Part shown: one piece after another, positions 17,652 to 27,194 of the stretch | Layout: every line of letters begins with the position of its first letter | How positions within the stretch are numbered: the first letter of the stretch is position 1 | Assembly (NCBI RefSeq): GCF_001506075.1 | Contig: NZ_KQ947475.1 | Coordinates: 3,520,660 to 3,584,659 of the forward strand | Direction: 5' to 3' | DNA from: Vibrio sp. MEBiC08052 | Lineage (GTDB): Bacteria; Pseudomonadota; Gammaproteobacteria; Enterobacterales; Vibrionaceae | DNA: 64,000 bases | Position numbers and translations under genes: made by a program | The notes under the pieces: model-generated | What the model was told of the DNA's origin: nothing | The model's database searches: none | Seen by the model: the letters and a program-made list of their open reading frames with translations, nothing else

Positions 17652-18144
17652 AGTAAAAATAGAGAAAAATACGGCAAGGCTGGTTTGTGGTTCCACAGCG
17701 TTATAGTTTTCCCAATACAAACATTCTGATACGTTGAGTTAAACAGGCTTTGTTGCGTATTAATCCCACATTCTAATACGAGTGCAGCACACTTTATGAT
17801 CACATCTCCAATCCACAGGAGATGTAGTATGTACGCCAACCAAAAAAGATTTCTGGTTACGCTTGCATCTTGGCAAGGGTCACTGGCACACAAAGCATCG
17901 ATGCCAATGAAATTGAAGAACATCATTGCGCACCAAACTACAGCACGACCATTTTGGAGGCTTAGAATATAAAACCAGTTCCACCCCACATCACCACAAT
18001 ACACAACAAAGTGCATTAACTTCCCGGCAATTTAGCGCTATTTCAGCGATAAATTTAACAATTACTTGAAATAAGAATTAAACTCATTTAGATTTTCGTC
18101 TTCTTTGATACATATCTCATTTTATTGACGGATCAAACCATCTC
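17652..18144. other. Junction region with an IS-like end and no clear gene
   Basis: About 490 bases. AGGCTTTGTTGCGTA near 17747 resembles the terminal inverted repeats of IS5-group elements (such as GGCTTTGTTG in IS903), but no transposase or second end follows. A 47-codon frame at 17829-17972 starting MYANQKRFLV has a good AGGAGATG ribosome site yet matches nothing I know. An 8-base inverted repeat (ACATCTCC / GGAGATGT, 17802-17825) would bury that ribosome site. The DNA near 18040-18144 should hold the promoter of the TonB receptor. I read this as the scar between the transferred cluster and the older iron genes. Confidence 0.4.
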
Positions 18145-20286
18145 ATGTTTCATGCTAAATACAATAATCAAGCGCAGACATCTGTGATGCCGGGTAAAAA
18201 AACACCGCTCGCACTGATGATCGCGCTCAGCTTTTCTGCCGCAGCAGTGGCAAGTGACGAGACCAAAACAACCCCAGCCGATGCAACCATGACGGTTCAT
18301 GGCCGGGCGCTGTCACTTTACCGGGCACAAGAAACCGCATTTGCAACCCGGACACCAACCGCGATTGATGATACCCCACAGTCAATTCAGGTACTTCCTC
18401 GTCAGTTGATCGAAGATCAGGCGGCGCGGCAGATTACCGATTTGTACCGTTCAATGAGTGGTGTCAGCCAATACAACTACTCTCATGTGACGTTCCGCGG
18501 CTTCCGTCAGGATCATGTTTTATATGATGGTGTGCGCGGCGATCCGTTTGAAGGGCTGTCGATTCCACAGTTATTTAATATTGAGCGGGTGGAAGTATTG
18601 AAAGGCCCGGCGGCTGCCGTGATGGGCAGTGGCGAGCCGGGGGGCACCATCAACTATACGACTAAAAAACCAACTTATGAGACCAAACGCCACGTTGCTG
18701 TGACTGGCGGGAATCAGGATTATACCAGCGCTCAGGTTGAGTTATCCGGGTCTGCCAATGCCGATCAGTCACAGCGTTATCGTCTCGGTATTTATCAGGA
18801 TCATGAGAATCCTTACCGTAAAAATACTGATACCCGTAACCGTATCATCGATTTAGGCTATGAGTGGGATGCAGGAGACGATACCACGATTGGTCTGCAA
18901 TATGTCAATGTTACGCAGCACATCGGCGGGGGCCGGATTCGTGGTATTCCGACCGATGACGACGGTAACTTCTTGGCCGATGCATCATGGAATGCCAATG
19001 ATGCCAGTGATTACCACGATCTGGATGCGCAAGTCTATCAGGCACGTATCAATCATAATTTCAATGACTGGCTCTCCGGTGATGTGACTTTCCGCTACTT
19101 TGAAAATGAAGATACGCAAAAGTATCATGAATCGAGAAGCTTGAAAGACACCAACAAAGACGGCAGAAATGATACGGTGACCCGTGAGTACCGGGATCAG
19201 TTGAGAGCGCATAAAGCCGGATCAGTGACCGGGAATCTAATCGCGCAACTAGACCAACATACCATTCTGTTCGGTGCCGATTATTACCGACTGAACAAGA
19301 AATTTACCTATTATCGTGCCCAGCGTAAAGGTGGGGTCTCGGATCGCAGTCTGACGCACCCCGACTACACACCGGATGATGTTTCATCCTATAAAAAGCC
19401 GCTCTTCAAGCAGAGTGACTCTCATGAAGAACGTTACGGGGCTTATCTTCAGGATCAATGGCAAATCACCGATGCGTGGAATGTACTCTCAGGTGTTCGG
19501 CTGGATGGCTACCGCGATGAAGTGATTGATTTGAAAAAGAAGACCAAGGAAGAGTATTCCGGTACCGGTTTCTCTTATCGGGTCGGCTCGACGTATAAAA
19601 TTAACGCGCAGTTCCATCCTTATGCGGTGATTGCAACCGGTTTTGTCCCTCAGGCTGCGGCATCTCAGGTTTCCGACAATGGCGGGCCGTTCGATCCGGA
19701 AGAGAGCCTGATGTATGAAACCGGGGTGAGAACTTACCTGTTTGATAACCGGGTCAACATGAATGTGGCGCTCTACCACATTACTAAGGAAAACGTACTT
19801 CAGACCGATCCGAATGACAGCGATAGGCAGGTGGCGTACGGCAAAGTTCGCAGTCAGGGGATTGAAGTTGATGTGCTGGCCGACCTGACAGAAAACTGGG
19901 TGGCGAATCTGTCTTATGCGTATAACGATACGCTGGTCAAACAGGGTTATGGTCAGTTCTCTAACCGGACGGTCGGCAAGCGTTTTGCGAACGCACCGCA
20001 TAACCAACTGGGCTTGTGGACGCGCTATCATTTCCCTGCGATTGATTCATCGATTGGCTTTGGCGCAGATTATGTCAGTGAACAGCTCACGCAAAGTGCA
20101 CAAAGAGTGAAGCCTTTTACGGTGTACGATATGTCATGGCAGACACAGTGGCAGGATTGGAAGTTCCAGCTGAATGTGAAAAACCTGTTTGATAAGGCGT
20201 ACGCTGTCAGCGGCTTTACAGAAGCAACCGGCCCGTTCGTCGGTGAGCGGCGGCGCGTTTACTTACAAGCGGATTATTCATTCTAA
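18145..20286 (+). CDS. TonB-dependent siderophore receptor
   Basis: 713 residues. After an N-terminal signal region (KTPLALMIALSFSAAAVAS) comes the plug domain: IDDTPQSIQVLPRQLI, VTFRGFRQ, IERVEVLKGPAA and GEPGGTINYTTKKP are standard siderophore-receptor plug motifs. A beta-barrel follows, ending in aromatic-rich LQADYSF with a terminal Phe. It imports a ferric siderophore across the outer membrane using TonB energy. It is more like FhuE/FcuA-type receptors than the citrate receptor FecA, although the ABC importer downstream is Fec-like. It lacks the N-terminal signalling extension of FecA-type transducers. The ligand is unknown. Confidence 0.88.
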   Translation: MFHAKYNNQAQTSVMPGKKTPLALMIALSFSAAAVASDETKTTPADATMTVHGRALSLYRAQETAFATRTPTAIDDTPQSIQVLPRQLIEDQAARQITDLYRSMSGVSQYNYSHVTFRGFRQDHVLYDGVRGDPFEGLSIPQLFNIERVEVLKGPAAAVMGSGEPGGTINYTTKKPTYETKRHVAVTGGNQDYTSAQVELSGSANADQSQRYRLGIYQDHENPYRKNTDTRNRIIDLGYEWDAGDDTTIGLQYVNVTQHIGGGRIRGIPTDDDGNFLADASWNANDASDYHDLDAQVYQARINHNFNDWLSGDVTFRYFENEDTQKYHESRSLKDTNKDGRNDTVTREYRDQLRAHKAGSVTGNLIAQLDQHTILFGADYYRLNKKFTYYRAQRKGGVSDRSLTHPDYTPDDVSSYKKPLFKQSDSHEERYGAYLQDQWQITDAWNVLSGVRLDGYRDEVIDLKKKTKEEYSGTGFSYRVGSTYKINAQFHPYAVIATGFVPQAAASQVSDNGGPFDPEESLMYETGVRTYLFDNRVNMNVALYHITKENVLQTDPNDSDRQVAYGKVRSQGIEVDVLADLTENWVANLSYAYNDTLVKQGYGQFSNRTVGKRFANAPHNQLGLWTRYHFPAIDSSIGFGADYVSEQLTQSAQRVKPFTVYDMSWQTQWQDWKFQLNVKNLFDKAYAVSGFTEATGPFVGERRRVYLQADYSF

Positions 20287-20294
20287 TCTGTCTT

Positions 20295-20319
20295 GGCCCG
20301 GAATTTTCCGGGCCTTTTT
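20295..20319 (+). terminator. Rho-independent terminator after the TonB receptor
   Basis: Nine-base perfect GC-rich stem GGCCCGGAA / TTCCGGGCC with a TT loop centre, followed by TTTTT. It separates the receptor transcript from the fecBCDE operon. Confidence 0.85.
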
Positions 20320-20447
20320 GTCTTAGTAAGGCCGAATGAGATTGCGACAAACAGTTCCCTATTTCTGGTGTTATATCTGAGTTTTTCGTAATATGAACAA
20401 TTCTCATTTATATAGCTCAATGCTTTGATTTTTTGGATGTTTTGCAC

Positions 20448-21356
20448 ATGCTGAAATGTTTTATGCGCCGTGTTGCTTTGCTACTCTTGCTCTCTTGTGG
20501 ATTTGCACCATCAGTTCTGGCGGTAACGGTGCAGGATCAACGTGGCACTTTTTCCATCGATTATATCCCGAAGCGCATTGTGGTACTGGAGTTCTCTTTT
20601 GCCGACGCATTGGCAGCCGTGCATGTGAGCCCGATCGGGATTGCTGACGATAAAGATGCTGAACGGATACTCCCGGCTGTCCGCGCGCAATTTTCTAACT
20701 GGGTTTCGGTGGGGACGCGTTCTCAGCCGTCACTTGAGATGATTGCCGAGCTCAAACCCGATCTGATTATTGCCGATGTGGATCGCCATGCGGCGGTGTA
20801 TGACGCACTGAATAAAATCGCTCCGACACTGATGTTACGTTCTCGGCGCGAGACTTATGCGGATAATCTCGCTGCCGCAGCGATCATCGGTGAGGTGGTC
20901 GGCAAAGCACAGGCGATGCAGCAACGCTTAGATTTACATCAACAACGGATGGCGCAATATCGTCAGCAACTGCACGCTTTGCAAGGCAAAACGTTACTAT
21001 TTGGGGTCGCGCGGGAAAATGGCTTTTATGCCCATGCCAATGATTCATATGCGGGCGGGGTCGCGCAAGCGTTAGGATTTCAATCGCCACCGGCATTATA
21101 TGATGACCAGGCCAGCCACCAGATTGGGCTAGAACAGTTGTTGGCCATTAATCCTGACTATTTAATCGTCGGAGACTATACCCCGAACAGTATTATCCAT
21201 CGGTGGAAAAAGCAGCCCTTGTGGCTAATGTTAGGTGCTGTACGAGCCCACCATGTGTTTTCTGTCAGTGGTAATCTTTGGTCACGTTGTCGGGGAATTC
21301 TGGCGGCTGAATATATGGCGAAAGATCTGCTTCAGTTGGTTCCGTCATCGTCATGA
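20448..21356 (+). CDS. fecB: Fec-like periplasmic iron-chelate binding protein
   Basis: About 302 residues, a class III periplasmic binding protein with an N-terminal signal peptide (MRRVALLLLLSCGFAPSVLA). It closely follows E. coli FecB: RIVVLEFSFADALAAV, GIADDKDAERILP, VGTRSQPSLE, LKPDLIIAD and SRRETYADNLAAAAIIGE. It delivers ferric chelate (citrate in E. coli) to FecCD. I use the ATG at 20448 after a GGA; 20463 is an alternative start right at the signal peptide. An AATTCTCATTTATA stretch before it could be part of a Fur site. The next gene overlaps by ATGA. Confidence 0.88.
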   Translation: MLKCFMRRVALLLLLSCGFAPSVLAVTVQDQRGTFSIDYIPKRIVVLEFSFADALAAVHVSPIGIADDKDAERILPAVRAQFSNWVSVGTRSQPSLEMIAELKPDLIIADVDRHAAVYDALNKIAPTLMLRSRRETYADNLAAAAIIGEVVGKAQAMQQRLDLHQQRMAQYRQQLHALQGKTLLFGVARENGFYAHANDSYAGGVAQALGFQSPPALYDDQASHQIGLEQLLAINPDYLIVGDYTPNSIIHRWKKQPLWLMLGAVRAHHVFSVSGNLWSRCRGILAAEYMAKDLLQLVPSSS

Positions 21357-22384
21357 GTTTTCCCCGCCGAGCTATATTTCCCGGAGCTGCTCACTCTTAT
21401 ATGTTGCGTATGATGCTGTTGTTGTGTCTGAGTGGTTTGATTTTGGTGCTCGGATGGTGGGGGCTATGCGCTTTTTCTGCGATTCCGATGTCACTCAGTA
21501 CCCCCTATGATGCTTTTTTATCGTCTCATTCCCCGACGATTGCCGAAACTGTGATTGTTGAAATCCGTCTGCCCAGAGTAATTGAAGCGATATTAGTGGG
21601 AGGCGGATTGGCGGTTGCCGGGTTGCTGATGCAGACGCTGACCCGTAATCCGCTCGCATCGCCGAGTCTGTTTGGTGTCAATGCCGGTGCCGCTTTGGGC
21701 GTTGCGCTGACATCAACCCTGTTGTTACAGCAAGCTTATGTGAGTCAGCCGGTTGCCGCGATTATCGGCGGCGCGCTGGCTTGGTCGATTGTGGTGCTGC
21801 TTGGTGGTGCATGGCGTAGTGGTGCTGAGCGTAAACAACTGGTCTTGGCTGGTATTGCGGTCTCTGCGTTGTGTGGTGCGATGACCAAAGCGATGGTGAT
21901 CTTGGTGGAAGATCAAGCTTCCGGAGTGATGACTTGGCTCGCCGGTTCTTTTGCCAGTGTGAGCTGGCAGCATGTCTCGCTGAGCTGGCCGTCGCTATCG
22001 GTCGCTTTGCTGGTGGCATGGCTGCTCTCTCCCAAGCTCAATTTATTGGCGCTGGGGGATGAACGGGTCAAAAGTCTGGGTGTCCGTCTGACATGGCTAC
22101 GGGCGTTGACCGGATTACTGGTGTTTATCATTGTCGGCGTGTGTGTCAGTGCGGTCGGTTCGATCGCATTTGTCGGGTTGATCGTGCCGCATATGGCGCG
22201 GAAATTGTTTGGTTATGATTTGCGCTGGCTGATACCGGGCGCGGCATTGGTCGGCGCGATATTAACCTTAAGTGCTGACATTTTTAGTCGCTGGGTGATT
22301 TTTCCCTCAGAAACACCAGCCGGTGCTGTGCTGGCATTGATGGGAGCGCCTTGTTTTATCTATCTGGTCAGGAAAGAACGATGA
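21353..22384 (+). CDS. fecC: Iron-chelate ABC transporter permease, FecC-like
   Basis: 343 residues, a FecCD-family permease with about nine or ten membrane helices. Shared landmarks with E. coli FecC include LRLPRVIEAI/LVGGGLAVAG-type helix 2, LLMQTLTRNPLASPSLFGVN and VGLIVPHMARKL (the motif that contacts the ATPase). It pairs with the next permease to form the inner-membrane channel. It overlaps fecB and fecD by ATGA at both ends, so the operon is translationally coupled. Confidence 0.88.
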   Translation: MSFPRRAIFPGAAHSYMLRMMLLLCLSGLILVLGWWGLCAFSAIPMSLSTPYDAFLSSHSPTIAETVIVEIRLPRVIEAILVGGGLAVAGLLMQTLTRNPLASPSLFGVNAGAALGVALTSTLLLQQAYVSQPVAAIIGGALAWSIVVLLGGAWRSGAERKQLVLAGIAVSALCGAMTKAMVILVEDQASGVMTWLAGSFASVSWQHVSLSWPSLSVALLVAWLLSPKLNLLALGDERVKSLGVRLTWLRALTGLLVFIIVGVCVSAVGSIAFVGLIVPHMARKLFGYDLRWLIPGAALVGAILTLSADIFSRWVIFPSETPAGAVLALMGAPCFIYLVRKER

Positions 22385-23343
22385 ATCATGGATTGAAGAT
22401 GCCGCTGCTGTTGAGCGGGCTTATTGTGGTCAGTTTTTTCGTCAGCCTGAAATACGGGGCGGTTGATCTCAGTTGGACGCAGTTATGGCACGGATTACAC
22501 AATCAGGGGGCTTTTGCTTTTACCATTTATGAATACCGCTTTCCGCGCGCGATTGTGGCGATTGTAGTCGGGGCGATGTTAGCCACTGCCGGGGTGTTGA
22601 TTCAGGGGGTGATTCGTAATCCGCTCGCGTCTCCCGACATTCTGGGTGTCAGCCACGGGGCCGGGTTGGCGGCTGTCGCAATGATGACACTGTTTCCGGC
22701 CGTCTCGGTTTTCTGGCTGCCATGGGCTGCGCTGGTCGGAGGGATTGTTGCAGCATTCATTCTGGCGCTGTTGGTGCGGGGCAATCTGGCACCGGTGAAA
22801 CTGGCGATAACCGGTGTGGCTCTTGCGGCGCTTTATGCCAGTGCGATTGATTTCATCATGCTGATTCATCCGTTAGATATCAACAATGCCTTACTCTGGC
22901 TGACCGGTAGTTTATGGGGAAGAAGCTGGGAACAAATTCAATTATTGTTGCCGTGGTGCGTACTACTACCTGTGGTGCTGGGGTTAAGTCATCCGCTCAA
23001 TATTCTGGTATTAGGCGAACAACGGGCCACCAGCCTCGGGGTAACGGTTAGTCTGACGCGATTGATCGCGTTGGCGATTGCGGTGGGATGGACTTCGGCA
23101 GCGGTTGCGATTTGCGGGCCGATTAGCTTTTTGGGACTGGTTGCACCGCATCTGGCGCGCCAACTGGTCGGCGGTAAGCATCAAATTTTGCTGCCGACAG
23201 GCATGTTAGTCGGGGCACTGATCTTACTGGTTGCAGATTTTGCCTCGCGGGTGATTGATCCACCGATTGAACTTCCGGCCGGGATTCTGACCGCTGCAAT
23301 CGGTGCGCCTTACTTTTTGTATTTATTAGTCAAAATGAGATAA
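22381..23343 (+). CDS. fecD: Iron-chelate ABC transporter permease, FecD-like
   Basis: 320 residues from the ATG in the ATGA overlap with fecC (the frame is open further upstream inside fecC, but that start is unlikely). FecD landmarks are LIQGVIRNPLASPDILGVSHGA, LTGSLWGR and GPISFLGLVAPHLARQL. It forms the heterodimeric permease with FecC. The C-terminus IGAPYFLYLLVKMR ends like E. coli FecD. Confidence 0.88.
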   Translation: MNHGLKMPLLLSGLIVVSFFVSLKYGAVDLSWTQLWHGLHNQGAFAFTIYEYRFPRAIVAIVVGAMLATAGVLIQGVIRNPLASPDILGVSHGAGLAAVAMMTLFPAVSVFWLPWAALVGGIVAAFILALLVRGNLAPVKLAITGVALAALYASAIDFIMLIHPLDINNALLWLTGSLWGRSWEQIQLLLPWCVLLPVVLGLSHPLNILVLGEQRATSLGVTVSLTRLIALAIAVGWTSAAVAICGPISFLGLVAPHLARQLVGGKHQILLPTGMLVGALILLVADFASRVIDPPIELPAGILTAAIGAPYFLYLLVKMR

Positions 23344-23345
23344 AG

Positions 23346-24113
23346 ATGGGACTGAAGACCGAAAATCTTGATGTCGGATACGGTGATACACCGATTGTTC
23401 AGCAGGTAAATTTGCAGATTTTGGAAGGCAAGGTTACCGCTTTACTCGGGCCGAATGGGTGTGGCAAATCAACCCTTCTGAAAGCCTTGGTTCGTATTCT
23501 CACGCCGCAGTCAGGAATGGTTCAGTGGCAAGGCAAAGATATCCGTCATTACTCATCACAGGCAATTGCGCGGGTATTATCGCTGTTGCCTCAGTCTCAG
23601 GAAGTTCCGGAAGGCATCTTAGTTCGGGATGTGGTTGGCTATGGCCGTAGTCCTTATACCGGTTTCTGGGGACAGTTAACACAGACCGATCAGCGGCAAG
23701 TCGAGCAAGCGATGCAGTTAACCGGGGTCACCGCCTTTGCCGAGCGAAAAATCGCTGAACTTTCCGGCGGCCAGTGTCAACGGGTCTGGTTAGCGATGAC
23801 TTTGGCGCAGGATACAGATTATGTCTTTCTCGATGAGCCGACCACCTATCTCGATTTAAACCATCAGGTTGAACTGATGAAACTGATACGTCGTTTGAAT
23901 CACGAAGGGAAAACATTAGTGACGGTTTTGCACGATATTAATCAGGCCTGCCGCTATTGTGATCATTTGGTGGTGATGAAAGCCGGGCAAGTGGTGGCGC
24001 AAGGAGCACCGACAGAGATATTAACCACGCAGTTGCTGGCGGATGTCTTTGAGCTGGATGCCGAAATTCACCGGGATCCGATTGCGGGCACGCCGATGTG
24101 TGTGGTGAAGTAG
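23346..24113 (+). CDS. fecE: Iron-chelate ABC transporter ATPase, FecE-like
   Basis: 255 residues, a complete ABC ATPase: Walker A GPNGCGKSTLLK, signature LSGGQCQRVWLAM, Walker B VFLDEPTTYLDL and the H-loop VLHDINQA. FecE-like features are LNHQVELMKLI and the end DPIAGTPMCVVK. It powers import through FecCD. It starts 2 bases after fecD and is the last gene before a strong bidirectional terminator. Confidence 0.9.
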   Translation: MGLKTENLDVGYGDTPIVQQVNLQILEGKVTALLGPNGCGKSTLLKALVRILTPQSGMVQWQGKDIRHYSSQAIARVLSLLPQSQEVPEGILVRDVVGYGRSPYTGFWGQLTQTDQRQVEQAMQLTGVTAFAERKIAELSGGQCQRVWLAMTLAQDTDYVFLDEPTTYLDLNHQVELMKLIRRLNHEGKTLVTVLHDINQACRYCDHLVVMKAGQVVAQGAPTEILTTQLLADVFELDAEIHRDPIAGTPMCVVK

Positions 24114-24170
24114 CGCTGCTCGATTTCGTGCGGCAATACCCATTTGTGCTAATAAAAATGTGTCAATAAA

Positions 24171-24201
24171 AAAGCGCTAAGCCAATCTGGCTTAGCGCTT
24201 T
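24171..24201. terminator. Bidirectional terminator between fecE and glpK
   Basis: Thirteen-base perfect stem AAAGCGCTAAGCC / GGCTTAGCGCTTT with loop AATCT, and A/T-rich flanks on both sides. It serves convergent fecE (plus) and glpK (minus). Confidence 0.85.
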
Positions 24202-24220
24202 GCGTAATCGGTGCGTCTGA

Positions 24221-25735
24221 TTACTCTTCGTTATGCATTTCTGCCCAGCTTTGGGCGCATTTAACAGCGCGTCTCCAGCCTTTATAACGACGTTGCCGCT
24301 TTTCTTCATCGTGATGTGGTGAGAAGGTGCGATCAATCTCTGCTTTGTTTTTCAGTTCGTCCAGACTATCCCAGAAACCAACTGCAAGGCCGGCAAGATA
24401 GGCGGCTCCCAAGGCGGTCACTTCAGTGACTTTCGGACGGTGTACCTGAGTATCAAGCACATCGGCCTGGAACTGCATCAGGAAGTTATTGGCAACCGCA
24501 CCGCCGTCCACTCTCAGCCCGGCCAGCTTAATACCGGAGTCTGCCTGCATGGCATCGAGCACATCACGTGTCTGATAGGCGATACTTTCGAGTGTGGCTC
24601 GGATGATATGGTTTGAATTGACGCCCCGGGTCAGACCGACAATCGTGCCGCGCGCGTAGGCATCCCAATAGGGAGCGCCTAGACCGGTGAATGCCGGCAC
24701 CACGTACACACCGTTTGCCGTGTCTTCTTTGGTGGCAAAGTATTCGGAATCTCTGGCATCGGAGATGAGTTTCAGTTCATCTCTGAGCCATTGAATCGCA
24801 GCCCCCCCCATAAACACTGCACCTTCAAGTGCGTAAGCGGGTTCGCCATTCGGGCCACAGGCCAGTGTGGTCAACAGGCCATTACTGGAGATGACTTTTT
24901 CCTGACCGGTATTCATCAACAGGAAGCAGCCGGTTCCATAGGTGTTCTTCGCTTGTCCTGCCTGAACACACATTTGCCCGTACAGTGCGGCTTGCTGGTC
25001 TCCGGCAATCCCGGCAATTGGAATCCGGGTTCCCCCTTTACCACCGATGTTGGTTTTACCGTAAACTTCCGAGGATTTTTTGACCTCCGGCATCATTGAG
25101 AGTGGAATAGCAAATTCAGAGAGAATTTTCTCATCCCACTGCAAGGTGTTGATGTTGAACAGCATGGTCCGGGATGCGTTGGTGTAGTCCGTGACATGGA
25201 CGCGTCCTTGAGTCATTTTCCACACCAGCCAAGTATCCACTGTACCAAACAGCAGTTTGCCGGCTTCAGCATCTTCACGGGCACCTTCAACATTATCCAG
25301 AATCCATTTGATTTTTGTCCCGGAAAAATAGGGGTCTAATAACAGCCCGGTATTTTCCCGGATATAGGATTCTAGTCCGCGTGCTTTGAGGGTTTCACAG
25401 ATCTCTGCGGTACGACGACATTGCCAGACAATTGCATTGTAGACCGGTTTACCGGTTTCTTTATTCCAGACAATGGTTGTTTCACGTTGGTTGGTAATCC
25501 CGATGGCTGCCACTTCGTCACTGCGAATCCCAGCCTTACCAATTGCTTCGATTAATGTTGAACTCTGGGTTGCATAGATTTCCATCGGGTCATGTTCGAC
25601 CCAGCCGGCTTCGGGATAAATTTGAGTAAATTCACGCTGAGATACACTGACGATATTGGCGTCATGGTCGAGTACGACGGCCCTTGAGCTTGTGGTCCCT
25701 TGATCAAGGGCAACGACATATTTTTGCTCAGTCAT
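24221..25735 (-). CDS. glpK: Glycerol kinase
   Basis: 504 residues, the usual GlpK length. It phosphorylates glycerol to sn-glycerol 3-phosphate in the cytoplasm. Signatures are the N-terminal phosphate loop [24 protein letters not shown], the FGGY-type [13 protein letters not shown] and GLRVDGGA. It lies 93 bases downstream of glpF in the same orientation, so glpFK is probably one transcript. Its product feeds the GlpABC dehydrogenase encoded divergently. Confidence 0.97.
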   Translation of the reverse strand: MTEQKYVVALDQGTTSSRAVVLDHDANIVSVSQREFTQIYPEAGWVEHDPMEIYATQSSTLIEAIGKAGIRSDEVAAIGITNQRETTIVWNKETGKPVYNAIVWQCRRTAEICETLKARGLESYIRENTGLLLDPYFSGTKIKWILDNVEGAREDAEAGKLLFGTVDTWLVWKMTQGRVHVTDYTNASRTMLFNINTLQWDEKILSEFAIPLSMMPEVKKSSEVYGKTNIGGKGGTRIPIAGIAGDQQAALYGQMCVQAGQAKNTYGTGCFLLMNTGQEKVISSNGLLTTLACGPNGEPAYALEGAVFMGGAAIQWLRDELKLISDARDSEYFATKEDTANGVYVVPAFTGLGAPYWDAYARGTIVGLTRGVNSNHIIRATLESIAYQTRDVLDAMQADSGIKLAGLRVDGGAVANNFLMQFQADVLDTQVHRPKVTEVTALGAAYLAGLAVGFWDSLDELKNKAEIDRTFSPHHDEEKRQRRYKGWRRAVKCAQSWAEMHNEE

Positions 25736-25828
25736 GGTTCATTCCTTCATCTTTTATTGTTTCATGTTTTATTAAGTCGCTGCTTAACTTCTTTTTGTTG
25801 CTATTGTTTGTTACGGGATTCAGTGCAG

Positions 25829-26686
25829 TTAAATATGCGCTTCGGTATTCTCTTCTTCAGTTACATCACACTGATTCGGGATTGTACAACCCACACCCAC
25901 TGTCGGCAGGTATGCTGCAATGAACTTAGGATAGGCCCAGGCCCCGAAGCACGCACCGGCAATCGGTCCGATGATCGGCACAATAAAATAGGGGATATCC
26001 TTACCACCGGTCAAGGCAAAGTCCCAACCTGCCAGATAAGCGAAAAGTTTGGGGCCGAAGTCCCGGGCTGGGTTCATGGCAAAGCCGGTCAATGGCCCTA
26101 ATGAGCTGCCGATGACGGCAATCAGAACACCGATCAACAGTGGGTTCATTGCGTTTCTGTGTGCCCCGTTATTTTCATCGCCGAGCGCCAGAATCGCAAA
26201 CATCAGGACTGCAGTAATGGTAAACTCAACGGCAACGGCACCAAAAAAGGATAACGATGCATTCGGATAGGTTGAAAAAATACCGGCGGTTGCGAGTGCC
26301 TCCTGACTGCTGCGTAGTATGCCATGAGTGACTTCATAGTTGACGAATAGATTGCTATACAACGCGTAAATCAATGCCGCAGAGCAAAATGCCCCGAGGA
26401 TTTGTGATGCGATGTAAGGGAGTACTTTTGCTTTGTTAAAACCGTGGAATGCTGCCAGAGCTATCGTGACTGCGGGATTAATATGTGCTCCGGAGACACC
26501 TGCCGTGCAATAGATCGCAATCGACACACCGAACCCCCAAATGATACTGATTTCCCATTGTCCATATGAAGCACCGGTGAGGACCAGAGCTGCCACACAG
26601 CCAACACCGAAAAATATCAGTAACCCTGTTCCGATAAATTCAGCGATGCATTCCCCTAATAGGGTATGTTGTTTTGTACGAGCCAT
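25829..26686 (-). CDS. glpF: Glycerol uptake facilitator (aquaglyceroporin)
   Basis: 285 residues, an MIP-family channel with six membrane helices. The two half-helix NPA boxes are visible as GAHINPAVTIA (about 65-75) and FAMNPARDFGP (about 205), the second with the Asp and Arg typical of glycerol channels. It admits glycerol by facilitated diffusion, and GlpK traps it. The start ATG at 26686 has AAGGA about 10 bases upstream. It is first in the glpFK operon, facing the shared control region with glpABC. Confidence 0.96.
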   Translation of the reverse strand: MARTKQHTLLGECIAEFIGTGLLIFFGVGCVAALVLTGASYGQWEISIIWGFGVSIAIYCTAGVSGAHINPAVTIALAAFHGFNKAKVLPYIASQILGAFCSAALIYALYSNLFVNYEVTHGILRSSQEALATAGIFSTYPNASLSFFGAVAVEFTITAVLMFAILALGDENNGAHRNAMNPLLIGVLIAVIGSSLGPLTGFAMNPARDFGPKLFAYLAGWDFALTGGKDIPYFIVPIIGPIAGACFGAWAYPKFIAAYLPTVGVGCTIPNQCDVTEEENTEAHI

Positions 26687-27194
26687 AGGTAAGAGTCCTT
26701 GTTTTACTCATATTATGCAGGGCTTATTCTGCATAGAATTCTTTTTGCGAAAACAAACAAACATAATTAATGAGTGTTCGAGCACAATTGTGTCTCTTTT
26801 ATTTCTATTTTTGTTAATTAGAGCATTATTTTAAAGTACGACATTCTGTTTAATGGGGCAATGATGCGGTTCAAATATCGCTTTGAGCCGAGAAATAGCT
26901 CATGTTTTTAATATTTATTTAAAAAAATGTTTGATAAATGTTGTGATTTTGGGTTGGTGGTTTACTTGCCATGATTGAGCGTATGTGGGGTTGTACTTCG
27001 ATCATTCATCAGCTGACAGCTGCTGTTTTCTGAGCGGGTGATAGTTGTGATAAACCTCATGATATGACGATCTTTAATTGTACGAGATGATGATTGAAAT
27101 GTTCGTTCGCTCTTTTGTGAGCAATATATCGAACATTTAAGATAATAAATGACACACTATTTGTAAGTGCATTGATATCAGAAGGTTCATATTC
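26687..27194. promoter_or_regulatory. Divergent glpFK / glpABC control region with GlpR-like operators
   Basis: About 510 bases without a gene. GlpR half-sites of the ATGTTCG type recur: TGTTCGAGCA at about 26774, AATGTTCGTTCGCTC at 27098-27112 and ATATCGAACATTT at 27126-27138. The last two lie just before glpA. A weak CRP-like TGTGATAAACCTCATG sits at 27046. This fits the known control of glp genes by the GlpR repressor (relieved by glycerol 3-phosphate) and cAMP-CRP; no binding is shown. Confidence 0.55.

Noticed and set aside
17546..18016. 156-codon minus-strand frame over the end of the EamA gene and the scar region
   Set aside because: It lies antisense to the transporter's 3' end, has an irregular Cys/Trp-rich composition, no ribosome site and no recognisable family; treated as a shadow.
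7067..24113. Reading the SbnA/SbnB cluster plus fec genes as one siderophore synthesis-and-uptake locus
   Set aside because: The cluster has a single A-T module with no condensation domain, no NIS synthetase and no chelating-group enzymes, and instead matches the dapdiamide gene set one for one. A terminator, an IS-like scar and a composition change separate it from the uptake genes.
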